Source: Diplolepis rosae | Lineage: Eukaryota > Arthropoda > Insecta > Hymenoptera > Diplolepididae | DNA length: 64,000 nucleotides | Direction of reading: 5' to 3' | Assembly: GCA_030998225.1 (NCBI GenBank) | Contig: JAPYXD010000308.1 | Location: 754,001 to 818,000 of the forward strand | Shown here: piece after piece, positions 1-11,121 of the stretch | Layout: every line of letters starts with the position of its first letter | Position numbering within the stretch: position 1 is the first letter of the stretch | Notes under the pieces: model-generated | Databases searched by the model: none | Told to the model about the DNA's origin: nothing | The model's input: the letters and a program-made list of their open reading frames with translations, nothing else | Program-made: the position numbers and the translations under genes

Positions 1-464
1 ATAGCGGGCACTAATGCTGAATTTAACGCACATTCGGTACAACCATTTTTATTTCGAAATTTCACAATTCTTCAAATAATTACGACGTGTCAATATCTAT
101 CATATCGATTTTGCATACATATAGCGCATTTTACGTTTTATTTATAATATTATATACATTTAAGTTTGTAAATATGTCTAAATTAAATAAGAGAAGTGAA
201 CATTTTGGAACAATCACAAATAAGATTCTTTCCAAAATTTCAATACATTGCAAGTCAAGATTTACGAGATTTAAGGAATTTTGGATAATTTGATCAAGAA
301 TATTTTAGCTTTAAAGCAAAACAGCCATTTGGGACGAGATGGAATGCTATGTGATTTCATGAACCTAACCTACCTTATACCTTAGTTTTTTGATACTATT
401 AGATAGATATAGTTCGAAAAATTGTAAAATGTGATGCAGTTATGGAAGTGAAAAAAGGTGCGAC
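1..464. other. No recognisable gene; AT-rich flank
   Basis: I see no domain, RNA or repeat end here. The one methionine-initiated frame (87-293, 68 codons) is hydrophobic and low in complexity and looks like chance. A short CCTAACCTACC-type run near 361 is common in insect DNA and is not a telomere array. Confidence 0.5.
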
Positions 465-1454
465 AGTAAAGGGTTTTCCAACAGGGACATAACAATTTCG
501 TATCTTTATATGAATGCACCCTTAAACTTTTTTAATGAACTGTCAATGTCAAAACGTTATTTAAAGTCAGCATTTTCATCATGGTAAAGTTCACAAACCA
601 GCAAAGTTTGGAAATTATTAAAAATTACTACCGAAATTTCTTAGTCGGTGGTCGCAACTTTAAGAGCGCTTACTCCAATTTTCGGCCGTAATAATCGTCC
701 CACCCGATAGGCTGTGCGTGCTATAGTGGATAAATTCGATACCAAATTTACACTATTGGACCTTCCGGTGCCAAAAAGACGTCGTATTGCTCGAAGCGAA
801 GAAATAATCGCAGCCGTAAATGCATCGATTCAAAATGAGCCAAATCTGTCGATTTCAAGTCGTTCTTAAGAATAGGGCATTGCTCAAACGACACTGTGGC
901 GTATAATGCGAAAAGATCTTGGCCTACATGCTTTCAAGATTAAATTGACTCAAGAACTAAAGCCACTTGATCATTTGAAACGCCGAAACTTCTCCAATTG
1001 GGCTCTGGCTAAGCTTGAAGAAAATAAAGAATTTCATCGAAAAATCATCTTCAGCGATGAAGCTCATTTCTGGCTCAATGGCTTTGTTAATAAGCAAAAT
1101 ATGCGTTATTGGTCAGCAACAAACCCAAATGTGCTTCTTGAGACACCGTTGCATCCGCAAAAAGTGACTGTTTGGTGCGGTTTTGATGCCGGAGGTGTGA
1201 TTGGGTCGTATTTTTTCGTGGATGAAAACGACCGTCATGTTACCATCAATGGAGAGCGCTATCGTGCTATGTTAAAAGATTATTTGTGGCCAGAATTGGA
1301 TGAACTTGACATCAAAGATATGTGGTTTCAACAAGACGGTGCCACTAGCCACACAGCATGCGTCACACTCGATTTATTGAAAGGCCAATTTGGTGAACGT
1401 GTTATCTCGAGAAATGGTCCGGTCGAATGGCCGCTTCGTTCATGCGATCTACTG
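465..1454 (+). pseudogene. Tc1/mariner-superfamily transposase relic, 3' truncated
   Basis: A DDE transposase would cut and paste DNA between terminal repeats at TA dinucleotides. Reading starts at 581 (MVKFTNQQ), with an N-terminal helix-turn-helix region. It is broken by a frameshift near 665, by stops around 690-710, and by another stop near 868. From 906 to 1454 the frame is open. It shows IIFSDEAHFW, carrying the first catalytic Asp, then WFQQDGATSHTA, carrying the second. It then reaches RSCDL just before the third acidic residue, where it ends abruptly. The lost part is the rest of the catalytic core and the C-terminus. The family usually has about 340 residues and about 300 remain. 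The sequence GGTTTTCCAACAGGGACAT near 473 may be the left terminal repeat, but the partner is gone. I am sure of the superfamily and unsure of the family. Confidence 0.75.
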
Positions 1455-2150
1455 GAGCAAGAAATTTTATAATATAAATTCGATGCTACTAAAATTATTA
1501 ATGTTGATGAAACAGCCATTACAAGTGTTCAAAAAAGAATGCATTGAGAGGACAGCGACAGCTTGGCTGTCTTCCATCCAGTGAGCACACAGAGTTAGTA
1601 ACAGTGGTAATCTGTTTCTTAGCTACTGGTACATATATGCCACCAATGTTGATTTTCCCTCGAAAAATCCCTAGTAAAAACTTCTTGATTAGAGCTTTAT
1701 CAGGTGCGTGGGTTGAATTCCACGTAAGCGGATGGATGCAAAAAGATGTATTTAAAAGGTAGTTATTAGATGGACACGCAACTCATGTAAAAAATTTAGA
1801 GATTATTAAGTTGGCAGAAGAGAAGGGGGTTATAATCATCTACTTTCCTACCCATTGCAGTCATCGTTTACAGCCACTCGATTTTAGCTTCATGACGCCT
1901 TTGAGCACTAAGAAGTTAATCATTGGCTACTCGCAAATGCAGAATGCGTTATAACATTATATCAGATTTTTGAACTTTTTGTAAATGCAATTGTAAAAAA
2001 ATTTCGGAAAACAGGAATTTATTCTTTTAATCTAAATGTTTTCACGGACGTTGATTTTTTTCCTGTTGAAAGGAACATGACTTTTACTGAACATCAAACG
2101 CCTGTAAAAGAAGGTAGATCAGATATGCACTGGTAATTTACATTCTGAAA
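1455..2150 (+). pseudogene. pogo-like (Tigger/jerky type) DDE transposase fragment
   Basis: This is the catalytic half of a pogo-type DDE transposase, in pieces. Visible in order are IINVDETAITSVQ (first Asp, about 1490), a stretch resembling the family's PPMLIFPRK, SGWMQKDVF, LLDGHATHVKNLEIIKLAEE (second Asp, 1767 on), and IIIYFPTHCSHRLQPLDFSF. Last comes KKFRKTGIYSFNLNVFTDVDFF near 2000, which matches the end of the family domain. Stops (for example at 1762 and 1582) and frameshifts make it non-functional. The CENP-B-type DNA-binding N-terminus is absent. It joins the preceding Tc1-like relic with no spacer, and an open frame from 906 runs through the junction by chance. The element may extend to about 2570, but nothing after 2150 is recognisable. 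Confidence 0.75.
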
Positions 2151-3160
2151 TCAATTATGTTTTATTTTTATCCTTAACGGGAGAGCAATCCGTTACGCGA
2201 GCTATCCAAGAGATTAAACGGGAAACGCTGAGCAAAAGTTATATTCAGAAAAAAATACTGAACTGAATGAATCGGATGTCCACAGGACTTCACTGTCTAC
2301 TTTCGTTACTTCTGCTCTTCTTACTGCATTAAAATTTTTTTCCGATTCTATTTAAGAGATTGATCCCGGTATCCAGGAGAGTTAGACAATTCAAGAGCAA
2401 AATAATGTGAATCTTCCAGCGATAAAAGTCCTCTACGAGTACCTACATGAAAGGTACTAAAAGATATTGGAAACACAATGCTGCCTGCAAATCAATCTCA
2501 GTCAATGATGCCACCAGTTCATTATTACTTCCCATCCGTCCCTAGTAATGAAACTATGGAATAGTATTCCTGAAAGAGCGTGTAAATTGATTCATCTCGA
2601 GTACCAAAAGCTACATTTTAAAATAGTGAAATGAGAAGAAAATGCTATTCAATCTACATAATTTCTGTCAAAAGCATGTATAATTGATTTAAAAAGATAT
2701 GGTATAGGAACCAATAAATATGTTACAAATTGTAAAGCATTTTGATTTGAATCAATGGTAAATATGTTTTTGGCTGAAATGTTATAGTTTCAATAGCATT
2801 TCACATGTATAATATGCATATTTTTTACATGAACATCTATCCAATGTTAAATATTCACTTAAGAAATTTGATATAGAAACAAAAAAATGTTTCGAAAAAA
2901 ATGTGATATTAATCTAATGGATTTAAACAATAAAATCACTGAAAAAACATTATTTTGCAGTTTCGATTTACTTGCAAACATAAGTATCAAATTTTGTAAT
3001 GTATGCTTGACAAGGGGAAAATATCATGATTTATCATTGAGAGTTCAGGACTAACTTCAAACTTATTTATAATTTGTAAAAATGGAATTATCTGACTTTT
3101 ACATAAGTATAAGTAATTTAATATGAATGCTCTATAAAAGTTAACAAATTGGATCTATAT
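2151..3160. repeat. Decayed flank with an old CACTGAG-family MITE
   Basis: Most of this stretch is featureless AT-rich DNA. From about 2621 to 2812 lies a decayed copy of the 187-bp MITE seen better at 44643 and 53659. It shares ATGCTATT near the left end, the central GAACCAATAAATATGTTAC, and TTCAATAGCATTTCAC at the right end. Its terminal CACTG is mutated, so it is the oldest of the four copies. Confidence 0.6.
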
Positions 3161-3232
3161 CTTAATTCGTGCGGTTTTTTTCAAAATTTGAACGTTTATT
3201 TAAGAAAAACACGTGTAACAGTCTTATTCAAA

Positions 3233-4137
3233 TTATTGCCCATCTAAAGCTATGAGTTTTTCCCATCTTTCTGACAATTTGTGGATTCCATCCCGAAAGA
3301 ACTGCGCCGGCTTGGCGGCCAAGAATGAATCAAGCCAATTTTTGATACCCTGTTCTGATGTGAACCGTATTCCATTGAGGGCGTTCTGCATCGACCGGAA
3401 CAAAAGGTAGTCAGAAGGGGCAAGGTCTGGGCTATAAGGCGGGTGGGGTAAAACTTCCCATCCACTATTATCCAAATAGTTCTTAACCGGAATAGCAACA
3501 TGGGGCCGATCGTTGTCATGATGGAAAATTATTGCCTCGTGTCTGGTAGCATATTCCGGGCGTTTTTCGGCTATTGCTCTCTTCAAACGGATTAATTGTG
3601 TTCGATAGCATTCTCCATTGATGGTTTCACCCGGTTTTAGCAGCTCATAATACAGCACACCCTTCTGATCCCTCCAAATACAGAGCATTACCTTCGCGTC
3701 ATGGATATTCGGCTTTGTCGTTGATTTGACTGGTTGGCCGGGTTTAACATATGATTTTTTGCGCTTGGGGTTGTCGTAATGGATCCATTTTTCATTACCA
3801 GTAACAATCCGATGCAAAAATCACTTCTTTTTGTGGCGTTCCAGCAGCATTTCGGACATGCAAAACCGCTTTTCAACGTCTCTCGGCTTGAGTTCATGTG
3901 GAACCCAATTTCCTTGTTTTTGAATGTATCCGGCTGCTTTTAAACGTTTTGAAATGGCTGCTTGAGTGACTCCCAAAGATTCTGCGAGCTCTTCTTGTGT
4001 TTGGCAACAATCTTCATCGACTAATGCTTCCAGTTCTTCTTCTTCAAATTTTTTTGGCTGCCCAGGACGTTCTTCGTCTTCCAAGCCAAAATCACCACTT
4101 TTAAATCGTGCAAACCACTTTTGGCAAGTTCGCTCAG
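3233..4137 (-). pseudogene. mariner transposase relic (mellifera/cecropia-like)
   Basis: This is a DD34D mariner transposase that has lost its first about 40 residues. The frame enters at about 4137 with CQKWFARFKSGDFGLEDEE. It runs through the second helix-turn-helix (AESLGVTQAAISKRLKAAGY) and the WVPHEL linker, then meets a TGA at 3821-3823, two codons before FLHRIVTGNEKW. The reading frame is the same on both sides, so this is a point nonsense change. The first catalytic Asp of the family TGDEKW motif is Asn here. The second motif reads HHDNDRPH, and PPYSPDLAPSDYLLF gives the third Asp. The C-terminus RWEKLIALDGQ is normal. No matching terminal repeats are visible, and the 5' side is cut at the LINE junction near 4140. 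Catalysis is excluded twice over. Confidence 0.9.
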
Positions 4138-4147
4138 CTAGAGCCGC

Positions 4148-4984
4148 TCAACTAGCCGCTAGACTATAATGATTAGCTCGTAATCTAGAAATGGTGACAA
4201 TAAAACTTCTGCACAGGTCTACTTTAGAAAACCATGGTTTATTTATTTTATCTGAATTAAAAAAATTTTCAATGTAATAGCGACCCACGTTCCTGGTCTC
4301 AGACACCTTAAGCCATTTACTTATAGTTGAATTATGTTGAAGCAGATGGGTGGAGGCCCAAACATCCGTGTGTGCAAGAGGAAACTCTACGATTTGACCA
4401 TCAATAGTGGCATTTTTAGCTAGAGAGTCTACAATTTCGTTACTATCCACTCCTATATGGCCAGAAATCCAAATCAACGAAATATTGAGTTTGTTCTGGT
4501 TCGCTAAATATAAAAGTTTACGGATTTTGAAAATTAAATGAGAAGTGAGAGAAGAAGGGTTAGACCTCAGGGTGGCCTCCAAAACACTTCTAGAGTCGGA
4601 ACATATTAACGAGTTTGAAATGTTATGATCCAAAGTGTACTGTATTGCCTCCCCTGTAGCTATAGCCTCCGCAGAATAAATAGAAGCATGTTCCGATAAT
4701 TTAAACTGAATTTCAAGACTCAAATGTGGGGAGTATAATGCGGCTCCTGTTCGAGAATCAGGCTGCTTAGATCCGTCAGTAAAAAAGAGAATATTATTAG
4801 GAAATTCCTTAGTGATAAAATTGTTGAAAGTAAAGTTAGAAGATCTACTATTTTGAAAAATGAGACCAGAGGATAGATCAATTGTGGGTTGGAAGAATTT
4901 TACTTCATAGAAATAGTATATAGGAATAATATATATTCTTATATTGTATATAGGAATAGTAGAGCTAAGAACCTTATCGCGCAA
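4148..4984 (-). pseudogene. LINE ORF2 C-terminal RNase H domain
   Basis: RNase H removes the RNA strand during retrotransposition. The open part shows NNILFFTDGSKQ (first Asp), then a Glu in YSAEAIATGEAI, then LICSDSRS (second Asp), and EIVDSLAKNA (last Asp), in correct order and spacing. The domain therefore keeps its four acidic residues. After it come the usual tail residues ending ISRLRANHYSLAAS. The first 35 residues read from an AT-rich insertion and are not native. The domain is separated from the RT portion by stops between 4985 and 5030. Confidence 0.85.
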
Positions 4985-5029
4985 TCCTATCAGTTTAAAA
5001 AAGGACTTAAGTAAAAAGAACCCTTCATC

Positions 5030-6234
5030 TTAATTATATTGTGTTTGATTGTATTTAGTTATGTAATACAGTTGTTCTAAAATATTGGAGACTGGATGAA
5101 TTGAAACGCAGAGGCATTTAATCAGGAATTTATCGGAAAGTAATTGAAATCTGTCTATGAGTTGTAACTCCCCCAATTCTGCCTGCATAACCACTATGAG
5201 AGTAGAAATTCTAAAACCCAAGATGGTTTGCAAGAATTTATTATGTAATTTCGTAAGTTTAGTAAAAAGTTTGTATTCTTTGAAAATAGATAAAGCATGA
5301 CAGCCATATTCTAAAAAGCTTCTTGCCAATGAGCAAAACAATAACAACAAGATACGAGGGTGAGACCCCCACCAAATACCACATAAATGTTTAATTGTAT
5401 TAAGAATTTGTTGACCTCGAGAAATTAAGTTCGAAAAGTGTGAGTCCCAAGATAGAGTACAATGAAAGTAGAGACCTAGGAATTTTGTATCTTGTGCTGG
5501 ATAAATAAACTGATCATCTATGGTGATCACAAGATCATCCGGCAGCTCATTAATTGCAATTGGGAAAACAACTATTTTAGACTTTGAAGGAGAAATCGAA
5601 AGACCTCTCTGCCTGAAAAAATCATTTAGACACGCCAGGTTTCTCTGAAGAGTGAAAATACATCCATGAATGTTGTCACCTGAAAAGTAAATGACGATGT
5701 TATCAGCAAATTCTAAAATTGTACAGCCAGAGAAAAGTGCCGAATGTGCATTACGTGTGTAAATCGTATAAAGAACAGGACTAAGAAAGCATCCTTGTTA
5801 TATCCATTAATTCTAAAGGAAACTTATCGTTCGCTTGTAAGATTATGGACAAACTGTCAAATTTTTGGGGGTATGCCGAGGTGCAGGAGGTTCCGAACAA
5901 GAGATAGATGTAAATGAGAAGAAAGAATACTCAAATTATCGGCGCACGACCTATTCTTCCTAAAGCCATATTGAAAAGGAGAAAGAATATTATTATTCTC
6001 TATCCAATGATTTAATCTGTACAGGATAAGTTTTTCTAGAATCTTTGAAAAACAAGAAGCCAGAACTATAGGTCTAAATTTCCTACGGGTAGTTTTGGGT
6101 AAGAGAAATATAAGAAAGTTTTTCCAAGAATCAGGAAAAAGATGTCCTTCGTAAATGGCATTTAAAATATGGAGTAAGTGACGTAAGGAGGATTCCGCAA
6201 GGTGAAGAATAACTTTAAAGCTCACCCTATCCAT
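5030..6234 (-). pseudogene. LINE ORF2 reverse transcriptase, catalytically broken
   Basis: The 5' part (6234-5857) carries fingers motifs: SWKNFLIFLLPKT, FRPIVLASCFSKILEKLILYRLN and QYGFRKNRSCADNL. It then jumps from LSSHLHLS to LVRNLLHLGIPPKI, so RT motif A with its catalytic Asp is deleted. After frameshifts near 5800, the sequence LSPVLYTIYTRN and the active-site box follow at about 5710. That box reads EFADN where the family has FADD, so the second Asp of motif C is lost. The thumb region (5530-5030) continues with FLGLYFHCTLSWDSH and RSFLEYGCHAL. Both changes independently abolish polymerase activity. Confidence 0.85.
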
Positions 6235-6511
6235 GCTCGGAGAAGATTTAGGTTTGACATTATGTAAAGTGTATTTTAGTTCATCTAAAATAAGGAGGGA
6301 TAAAGGAGTAAAGGAGGGATAAAAAAGATCATGACCAAGGTCTGGAGTAGAGATAAAAGGAGGTAAACGTTCAGGAAAATCGAGTAATCTATGTCGGAAC
6401 CCTTGAATCTTGTTCCAAACATTTATTAAAGGGGAATTAAAAGAAAGAGATTCACAGACGGATTTAAAACATGAACGTTTAATAATTTTGAGTCTTTTGG
6501 TAGTTTGAGCA

Positions 6512-7089
6512 CTAAATTGCAGACTTTGATTGACCTGGACGAGGTGTTAAAGTAGGTTTACCCTTATTTAAAATATTGAGGTTTAAATTTAAAATGGCCT
6601 CTGAATGGGCGATGCATGAAGGGCAAGCATAGTCACAACCCCAAGACTGGTGTTGAGAATTGAGGTCACCCCCAATGAGAATGTGAGAAAAGGTTGAAAG
6701 TGAATCAAAGAAGAAAGACAAATCAATGTCATGAGCCGGAGCACGAGGATTTCTATAAACATTCATACTATAGTCATTATTTGTCCAGGTTCTGTTGGAA
6801 TAATTGTGGCTAACAATTCCAGTTTATCATTGAAATTTGTAGCTAGGTTAACTTATTTAAAGGGAATGTCATTTCTCAATGCAATCAGTAGTCCTCCACC
6901 CTGTCGAGATGGTCGGTCTTTCCAAATAATGTTGAAATTACGAAGATAGAATTTTGAATGAGGTTTCAACCAAGTTTCATTTAATAAAATGATATCAAAG
7001 CCATCAGAGATTTTTTCTAGAGAGCCCCTTTTGTTGCTTACACCATGACAGTTCCGCTGTAGAATCTTTAAAGAATTTCCCTTTGGCAT
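6512..7089 (-). pseudogene. LINE ORF2 apurinic-type endonuclease domain
   Basis: This domain nicks target DNA to prime reverse transcription. It begins MPKGNSLKILQRNCHGVSN. It has the metal-binding Glu in IILLNETWL and continues to GGGLLIALRNDIPF, where a stop and a frameshift intervene near 6853. A second block (6766 down) has VYRNPRAP and ILIGGDLNSQHQSWG, the conserved GDxN motif. It ends TPRPGQSKSAI, where the SDH catalytic motif would follow. That motif is missing because the sequence jumps to RT-linker residues. Confidence 0.8.
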
Positions 7090-7273
7090 AATGAGGGTTT
7101 AAAAAGTATGTGTGGAGAAGGAGGATGGAATTTAAAGAGTAGGGGGCAGAAAGGGACGGGTAAGATGCGCAATTTAAAAAAAAAAGTTTTGTTAAAATGG
7201 AAATAAAGATTTGAATTTAAATTGTATTGTTATATTGGCCAACCATAGATAGCAACGGAGTAAGTTGATTTAA

Positions 7274-8000
7274 GGGGGGCGCCCGATCCATCACGTCAAA
7301 AAGTGGTCATTTTTTGGAATTTTTTTTCACTCGGAAAATAAAAACACACACGAATAATTTTTTGCATATATTTAAAGACATGTTTGAACTACAAAAAAAG
7401 CATTTTTTCAAGAACTAAAATAAAAAAATGGCGGACTTATTGATGATCGCGTGTGGCGTGTCGCGGCGGACGGATTTTTCGCGGTACATCGTGGAGCCCA
7501 AAGTTTTCATCTAAAACATGCAACCCAATTTTTTTATTATTCAGCAGGCTTCCCCCGAGTGCATGAATGTCAGCAACTCCAAAAAATTTGATATCAAAAT
7601 ATTGAAATCACGTCTTGAAAAAAAAGTGCTTTTTTTTCGTCATTTCTGGCTGCTAAATGTGGCTAAAAAGTGTATAAAAAAACTTTTTTTTATAATTTCA
7701 GAACTTCATGCACTCGTTTCTTTAATAATTTACAAGAAACTTTTTAGAAATCGAAAATCGGTTTAGTAGTTTTTTCACAATCGTGTACCGCAATTTGGAA
7801 AACATAGTTTTGAGAAAAATCGATTTAAAGTTTCGAGTTAGTGGTTTTTGAATTTCTTTTCAACATACATTAATCGGCGATTAATATCACAATATTCAGA
7901 GTTGAGTCATAATATTTTGAGAATATACTTTCAAGACATGGCCCAATCGATTAATGAAAAAAAAATCGATTTTTTCAAAATGCTGGATAGGGCGCCCCCC
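7274..8000. mobile_element. TTAA-flanked MITE, ends GGGGGGCGCCC (inside LINE)
   Basis: The element is bounded by TTAA at 7270-7273 and 8001-8004. Its terminal inverted repeat begins GGGGGGCGCCC and is perfect over at least 11 bases. LINE ORF1-side coding resumes right outside, so this is an insertion into the LINE. There is no coding capacity: the 82- and 70-codon frames are chance. TTAA duplication with purine-rich ends is the Kolobok pattern, whereas piggyBac also uses TTAA but starts CCY. Inside are poly-A/T tracts and a GC-richer CGTGTGGCGTGTCGCGGCGG segment near 7450. Confidence 0.85.
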
Positions 8001-8275
8001 TTAAGAGATGCATCATCATTGACATTAATTGTGAAAAAGATTGGGTTAATTGGGGGGTGAGAGAATTTTGGTTGTCATGAGGCGAAAAGGAAGGGGGTAC
8101 AGTGTTGAAAGACGGATGTTTTAGTTCAGAGTTTGGCGGTTGGGAAGAGAATTTTCTAGAAGTAAAATTGAGTTGTTGGCGAGCTTTTTGTATTGTGGCA
8201 CGTGGATTATGATTATGATTATAGTTTTGTTTGTGGCGAGATTTCAGGGGGGATTTGGGATTGGAAGAAACCATA

Positions 8276-9204
8276 CTAGCATATGAAGATATATTGATAG
8301 GCAAGGATTTCCCAATGGAGAGTCAAGATCAACCTCCCCCAAACCAATCCGCAGAAGCGACAGCGGGGATTTTTACACTGGTTTGCCACATGACCAAATC
8401 TGAAACAAGAATTACAAAATTTAGGTTGTGTTATGTATGGGTCTACCTTGATTTTCATATGGAAAAGATCAATGAAGTCTGGAACCTCCTGCCCCTCGAA
8501 CTTAATTTGGACTGTAGTAGAAGGGACTTTTTCTCCCTTATCATTCTTATGGACAAAACGTGCTTCAGTGATAGGACATTTAAGACTTGTAGATGAGAAT
8601 CTAATAATATCTTCAATAGAAATATCGAGTGGAATATTACAAATGATTCCTTCACGAGAAACCCGAAAGTTAGGAATGAAATCCTCTAGGTTAAAATTAG
8701 AGAGAGCATCTTTGGTAGAGACTGATTTTTCAATCCGTTTGATGTGACCAGGGAAGGTGGAGTGGAGAATTTTCCCCATCGATAATGCATGCTGCATGAA
8801 CCGCCATTAGTAGCCTGAACAGAAATTATATACGGTCCTTTATTATGAACTGAATATCGGTTATTTAATAAATTGTTAAGAGCAGGATCAGTAAAGGCCT
8901 CCCTAGTATTAGGACGTTTAGTAGGTTTCAAACTGGAAACATCAAAAATGTGTGAAGCACCTCTTTTTCTGTTTGTGGATTCTAGGTTAGGGTTAGGTAT
9001 AAGGTTAGGATTACCAGGGCGCGAGTCTGAATCTACAGAGGTTTGAGAAAGAAAATCTGTCTCTTTATTAAAATTGGAGAAAGGTTGTTTTATAATCTCC
9101 GCATCCAATGGAGAAGAAGGAGACGAGTCCACAATTTCATTATCACAATAAACATCTTGTTGCGCCATACACGTGTTGACTTCTTCACTGTTCCGTAGGA
9201 ACAA
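8276..9204 (-). pseudogene. LINE ORF1 (gag-like, CCHC zinc knuckle)
   Basis: This is the nucleic-acid-binding protein of the LINE. The N-terminal part starts at 9204, or more likely at MAQQDV (9168). It is low in complexity, with an NPNLIPNPNLE repeat. It shifts frame near 8790 into a folded region (GKILHSTFPGHIKRIEKSV through VQIKFEGQEVPDFIDLF). That region ends in a CX2CX4HX4C knuckle, CNSCFRFGHVANQC, followed by CRFCG, the start of a second knuckle that is lost to another frameshift near 8330. The remaining tail runs in a third frame from 8304 to the TTAA insertion at 8004. Confidence 0.8.
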
Positions 9205-9282
9205 TCTACTAACAACTAGTTAAGATTTGACTTGCGAAGGTTTTGATACACTATCGGAACTGAGTGATTTTAATGTCAGAAC

Positions 9283-9392
9283 GTAGTCTCGGTGTTACAG
9301 TCAGAGAGACTTTGTTGGTATAGATCAGAGTGACTTCGATGTTACGATCAGAGTGTCTTCGATGTTACGATCGGAGTGAGCTCAAGGATTGA
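9283..9392 (-). repeat. Tandem repeat in LINE 5' UTR
   Basis: There are about four short units of 22-30 bp with the core CTTCGATGTTACGATC. The two units at about 9331-9380 are nearly identical and the outer ones are diverged. Tandem promoter-like repeats ahead of ORF1 are common in LINE 5' UTRs. This supports an original 5' end near 9400. Confidence 0.65.
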
Positions 9393-9400
9393 ATTCCGCC

Positions 9401-9890
9401 AATTTATAATTGGTGGGTGGTTGGGTGTTGCCCTTAGCAATCCTTTGGTGAATCGCACATCTTAATGCATTATCCTGTATAATGCTCCAATTAACGAATG
9501 TACTAATGGTTATCGATCTGACTAATGATTTTTTAAAAGCTTTGAGTTCTCAGAAAAGTTAATTAAATCGACTTTTATTAGTCATTTAAAAAAAAATTTC
9601 GTTCGTTAGAATTCAATTATTTACTCTTATTTCTGGGGAGTACATCACGTTATCTTTAAATCTTATCTCTACTATGCATATACATGTTTTCTTAAAGGTG
9701 GTAGTAAAGGAGATGCCACCATAAATGCTTTTAGCACGAGATACTAACAGTTTGCATCGAGAATCTACGTTTAGGAACAGTTGCAGTTTGAGGTGGTTAT
9801 TCATTCTTTTTCTCTTTTTAAAACTAATTATTTGTCTAGGATTTCACAATAAGTACAAGACAAGAATATGATTACTAAAGTTGATAAATA
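9401..9890. other. No recognisable feature
   Basis: AT-rich DNA between the LINE 5' end and the TA target of the Mos1-like mariner. A 63-codon minus frame (9613-9804) has no recognisable content. Confidence 0.4.
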
Positions 9891-11121
9891 CCAGGGGTGT
9901 TAGTTGAAGTTTTCCGGTTTTTTCAATAAAGAAAACACTTAATTCTCAAGGGAATCTCAAAAAAATTTTATTCAAAGTATTGACCATTGGATTCTACACA
10001 TTTTGCCCATCTTTCAGGCAAATCATGGATACCATTCCAAAAAAACTTTTTCTCTTTCAAGGCAAACCATTCGACGAGCCATTTTTCGACTTCTTCCAAA
10101 TTGGCGAAGCGCTGCTCTGCGAGTGAGTGTCCCATCGATGCGAAAAGGCGATAGTCGGACGGGGCGAGGTGTGGAGAGTACGGTGGGTATGAGACGGTGC
10201 GTTGTCATGTTGTAGGATAACTTTGCCATGTCTTCGGCCCATTCCGGCTGTTTTTCGATCAACGCATGATTCAAATTGATAATTTGTTGTCGGTAGCGAT
10301 CTGTATTAACCATCTCACCAGGTTTAAATAACTCGAAGTACACTACACCACACTGGTCCCACCAAACACAGAGCATTGTCTTACGACCAAAACGATTTGG
10401 CCTTGGAGTCGATGGGTTGACCTCACCAGGTGAAAGCCATTATTTTTTCCGCTTCGGGTTATCGAAATAAATCCACTTTTCGTCCCCCATGACAATTCGA
10501 TGCAGCAAAGATTTCCTTTCGAACCGTTGAAGCAGCATTTCACAAATGGTTTTTCGATTTTCCATTTGTCTATCGGTCAGTTGGTGTTGTACACATTTTC
10601 CATACTTTTGGATTTTTCCCATGGCTTTTAAACGTTGGCAAATTGCTCCTCGGGTCACATTTAGTGTTTGTGCCAATCGTTGTTGCGATTGGGTTGGGAC
10701 TTCATCCAATAACGCTTGCAATTCCTCGTCTTCGAACTTTTTCGCTGCACCAGGATGTTCATTGTCTGCTAAATCGAAATCTCCACTTTTAAATTGATGA
10801 AACCATGTCTCACATGTTCTAATCACTGGAGCATGTTCAGCATAAGTTTCTACCAGCAATCGATGAGCTTCAACTGCTTTTTTCTTTTGATGAAATAAGA
10901 AAAGCAACGAATGCCGCAAATGCGATTTACTTGGAACGAAACTCGACATATTCACTGAGGTAAACAACTATGATGCTATTATCTTGGCAGAATGTAATTG
11001 TGTATTTTTGAAGGTTATTGTCCATAGAAAAATATGACATAGATGCCAAATCATAGAAATGTATACATATCTCTAGCGACAGCTATGAGTAAAACCGGCA
11101 AATTTCAACTAACACCCCTGG
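9891..11121 (-). mobile_element. Mos1-like mariner, complete ends
   Basis: TA target duplications at 9889-9890 and 11122-11123 flank inverted terminal repeats beginning CCAGGGGTGTTAGTTGAA. They continue with a few mismatches through CCGGTTTT. The length of 1,231 bp is close to the family's usual 1.3 kb. Everything needed for recognition by a transposase in trans is present, but its own gene is broken. Confidence 0.9.
9968..10967 (-). pseudogene. Mos1-like (mauritiana-group) mariner transposase, broken
   Basis: The N-terminal domain is intact. MSSFVPSKSHLRHSLLFLF (true start probably 10949) is followed by HTH residues TCETWFHQFKSGDFDLAD, ending with LLHRIVMGDEKWIYFDNPKRKK, which keeps the first catalytic Asp. 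A stop and a small shift follow at about 10440. NRFGRKTMLCVWWDQ then continues. LQHDNAPSHT keeps the second Asp. Directly after it comes PYSPHLAPSDYRLF with the third Asp, so about 60 bases between the two catalytic motifs are deleted, with a shift of frame. The C-terminus SMGHSLAEQRF to CVESNGQYFE is complete and stops at 9968. The HDNAPSHT and SMGHSLAEQRF motifs are typical of the Mos1 group. Confidence 0.9.

Larger units (their letters stand above)
4145..9400 (-). mobile_element. Non-LTR retrotransposon (Jockey/I/R1 group with RNase H), decayed
   Basis: The element reads 5' to 3' on the minus strand: repetitive 5' UTR (about 9400-9280), ORF1 with a zinc knuckle, APE-type endonuclease, reverse transcriptase and C-terminal RNase H. 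All parts are in the expected order. It is dead. There are multiple frameshifts, a large deletion between endonuclease and RT, loss of RT motif A, and a changed RT active site. A TTAA element (7274-8000) sits between ORF1 and ORF2. The 3' end is cut immediately after the post-RNase H residues at 4148, so no 3' UTR or poly-A remains. The exact clade cannot be fixed by eye. RNase H plus a gag-like ORF1 fits Jockey-, I- or R1-related lineages. Confidence 0.85.

Noticed and set aside
8985..9015. TTAGGGTTAGG-like run suggesting telomeric repeat
   Set aside because: It is the reverse of an Asn-Pro-Asn-Leu coding repeat in LINE ORF1, only a few units, and imperfect.
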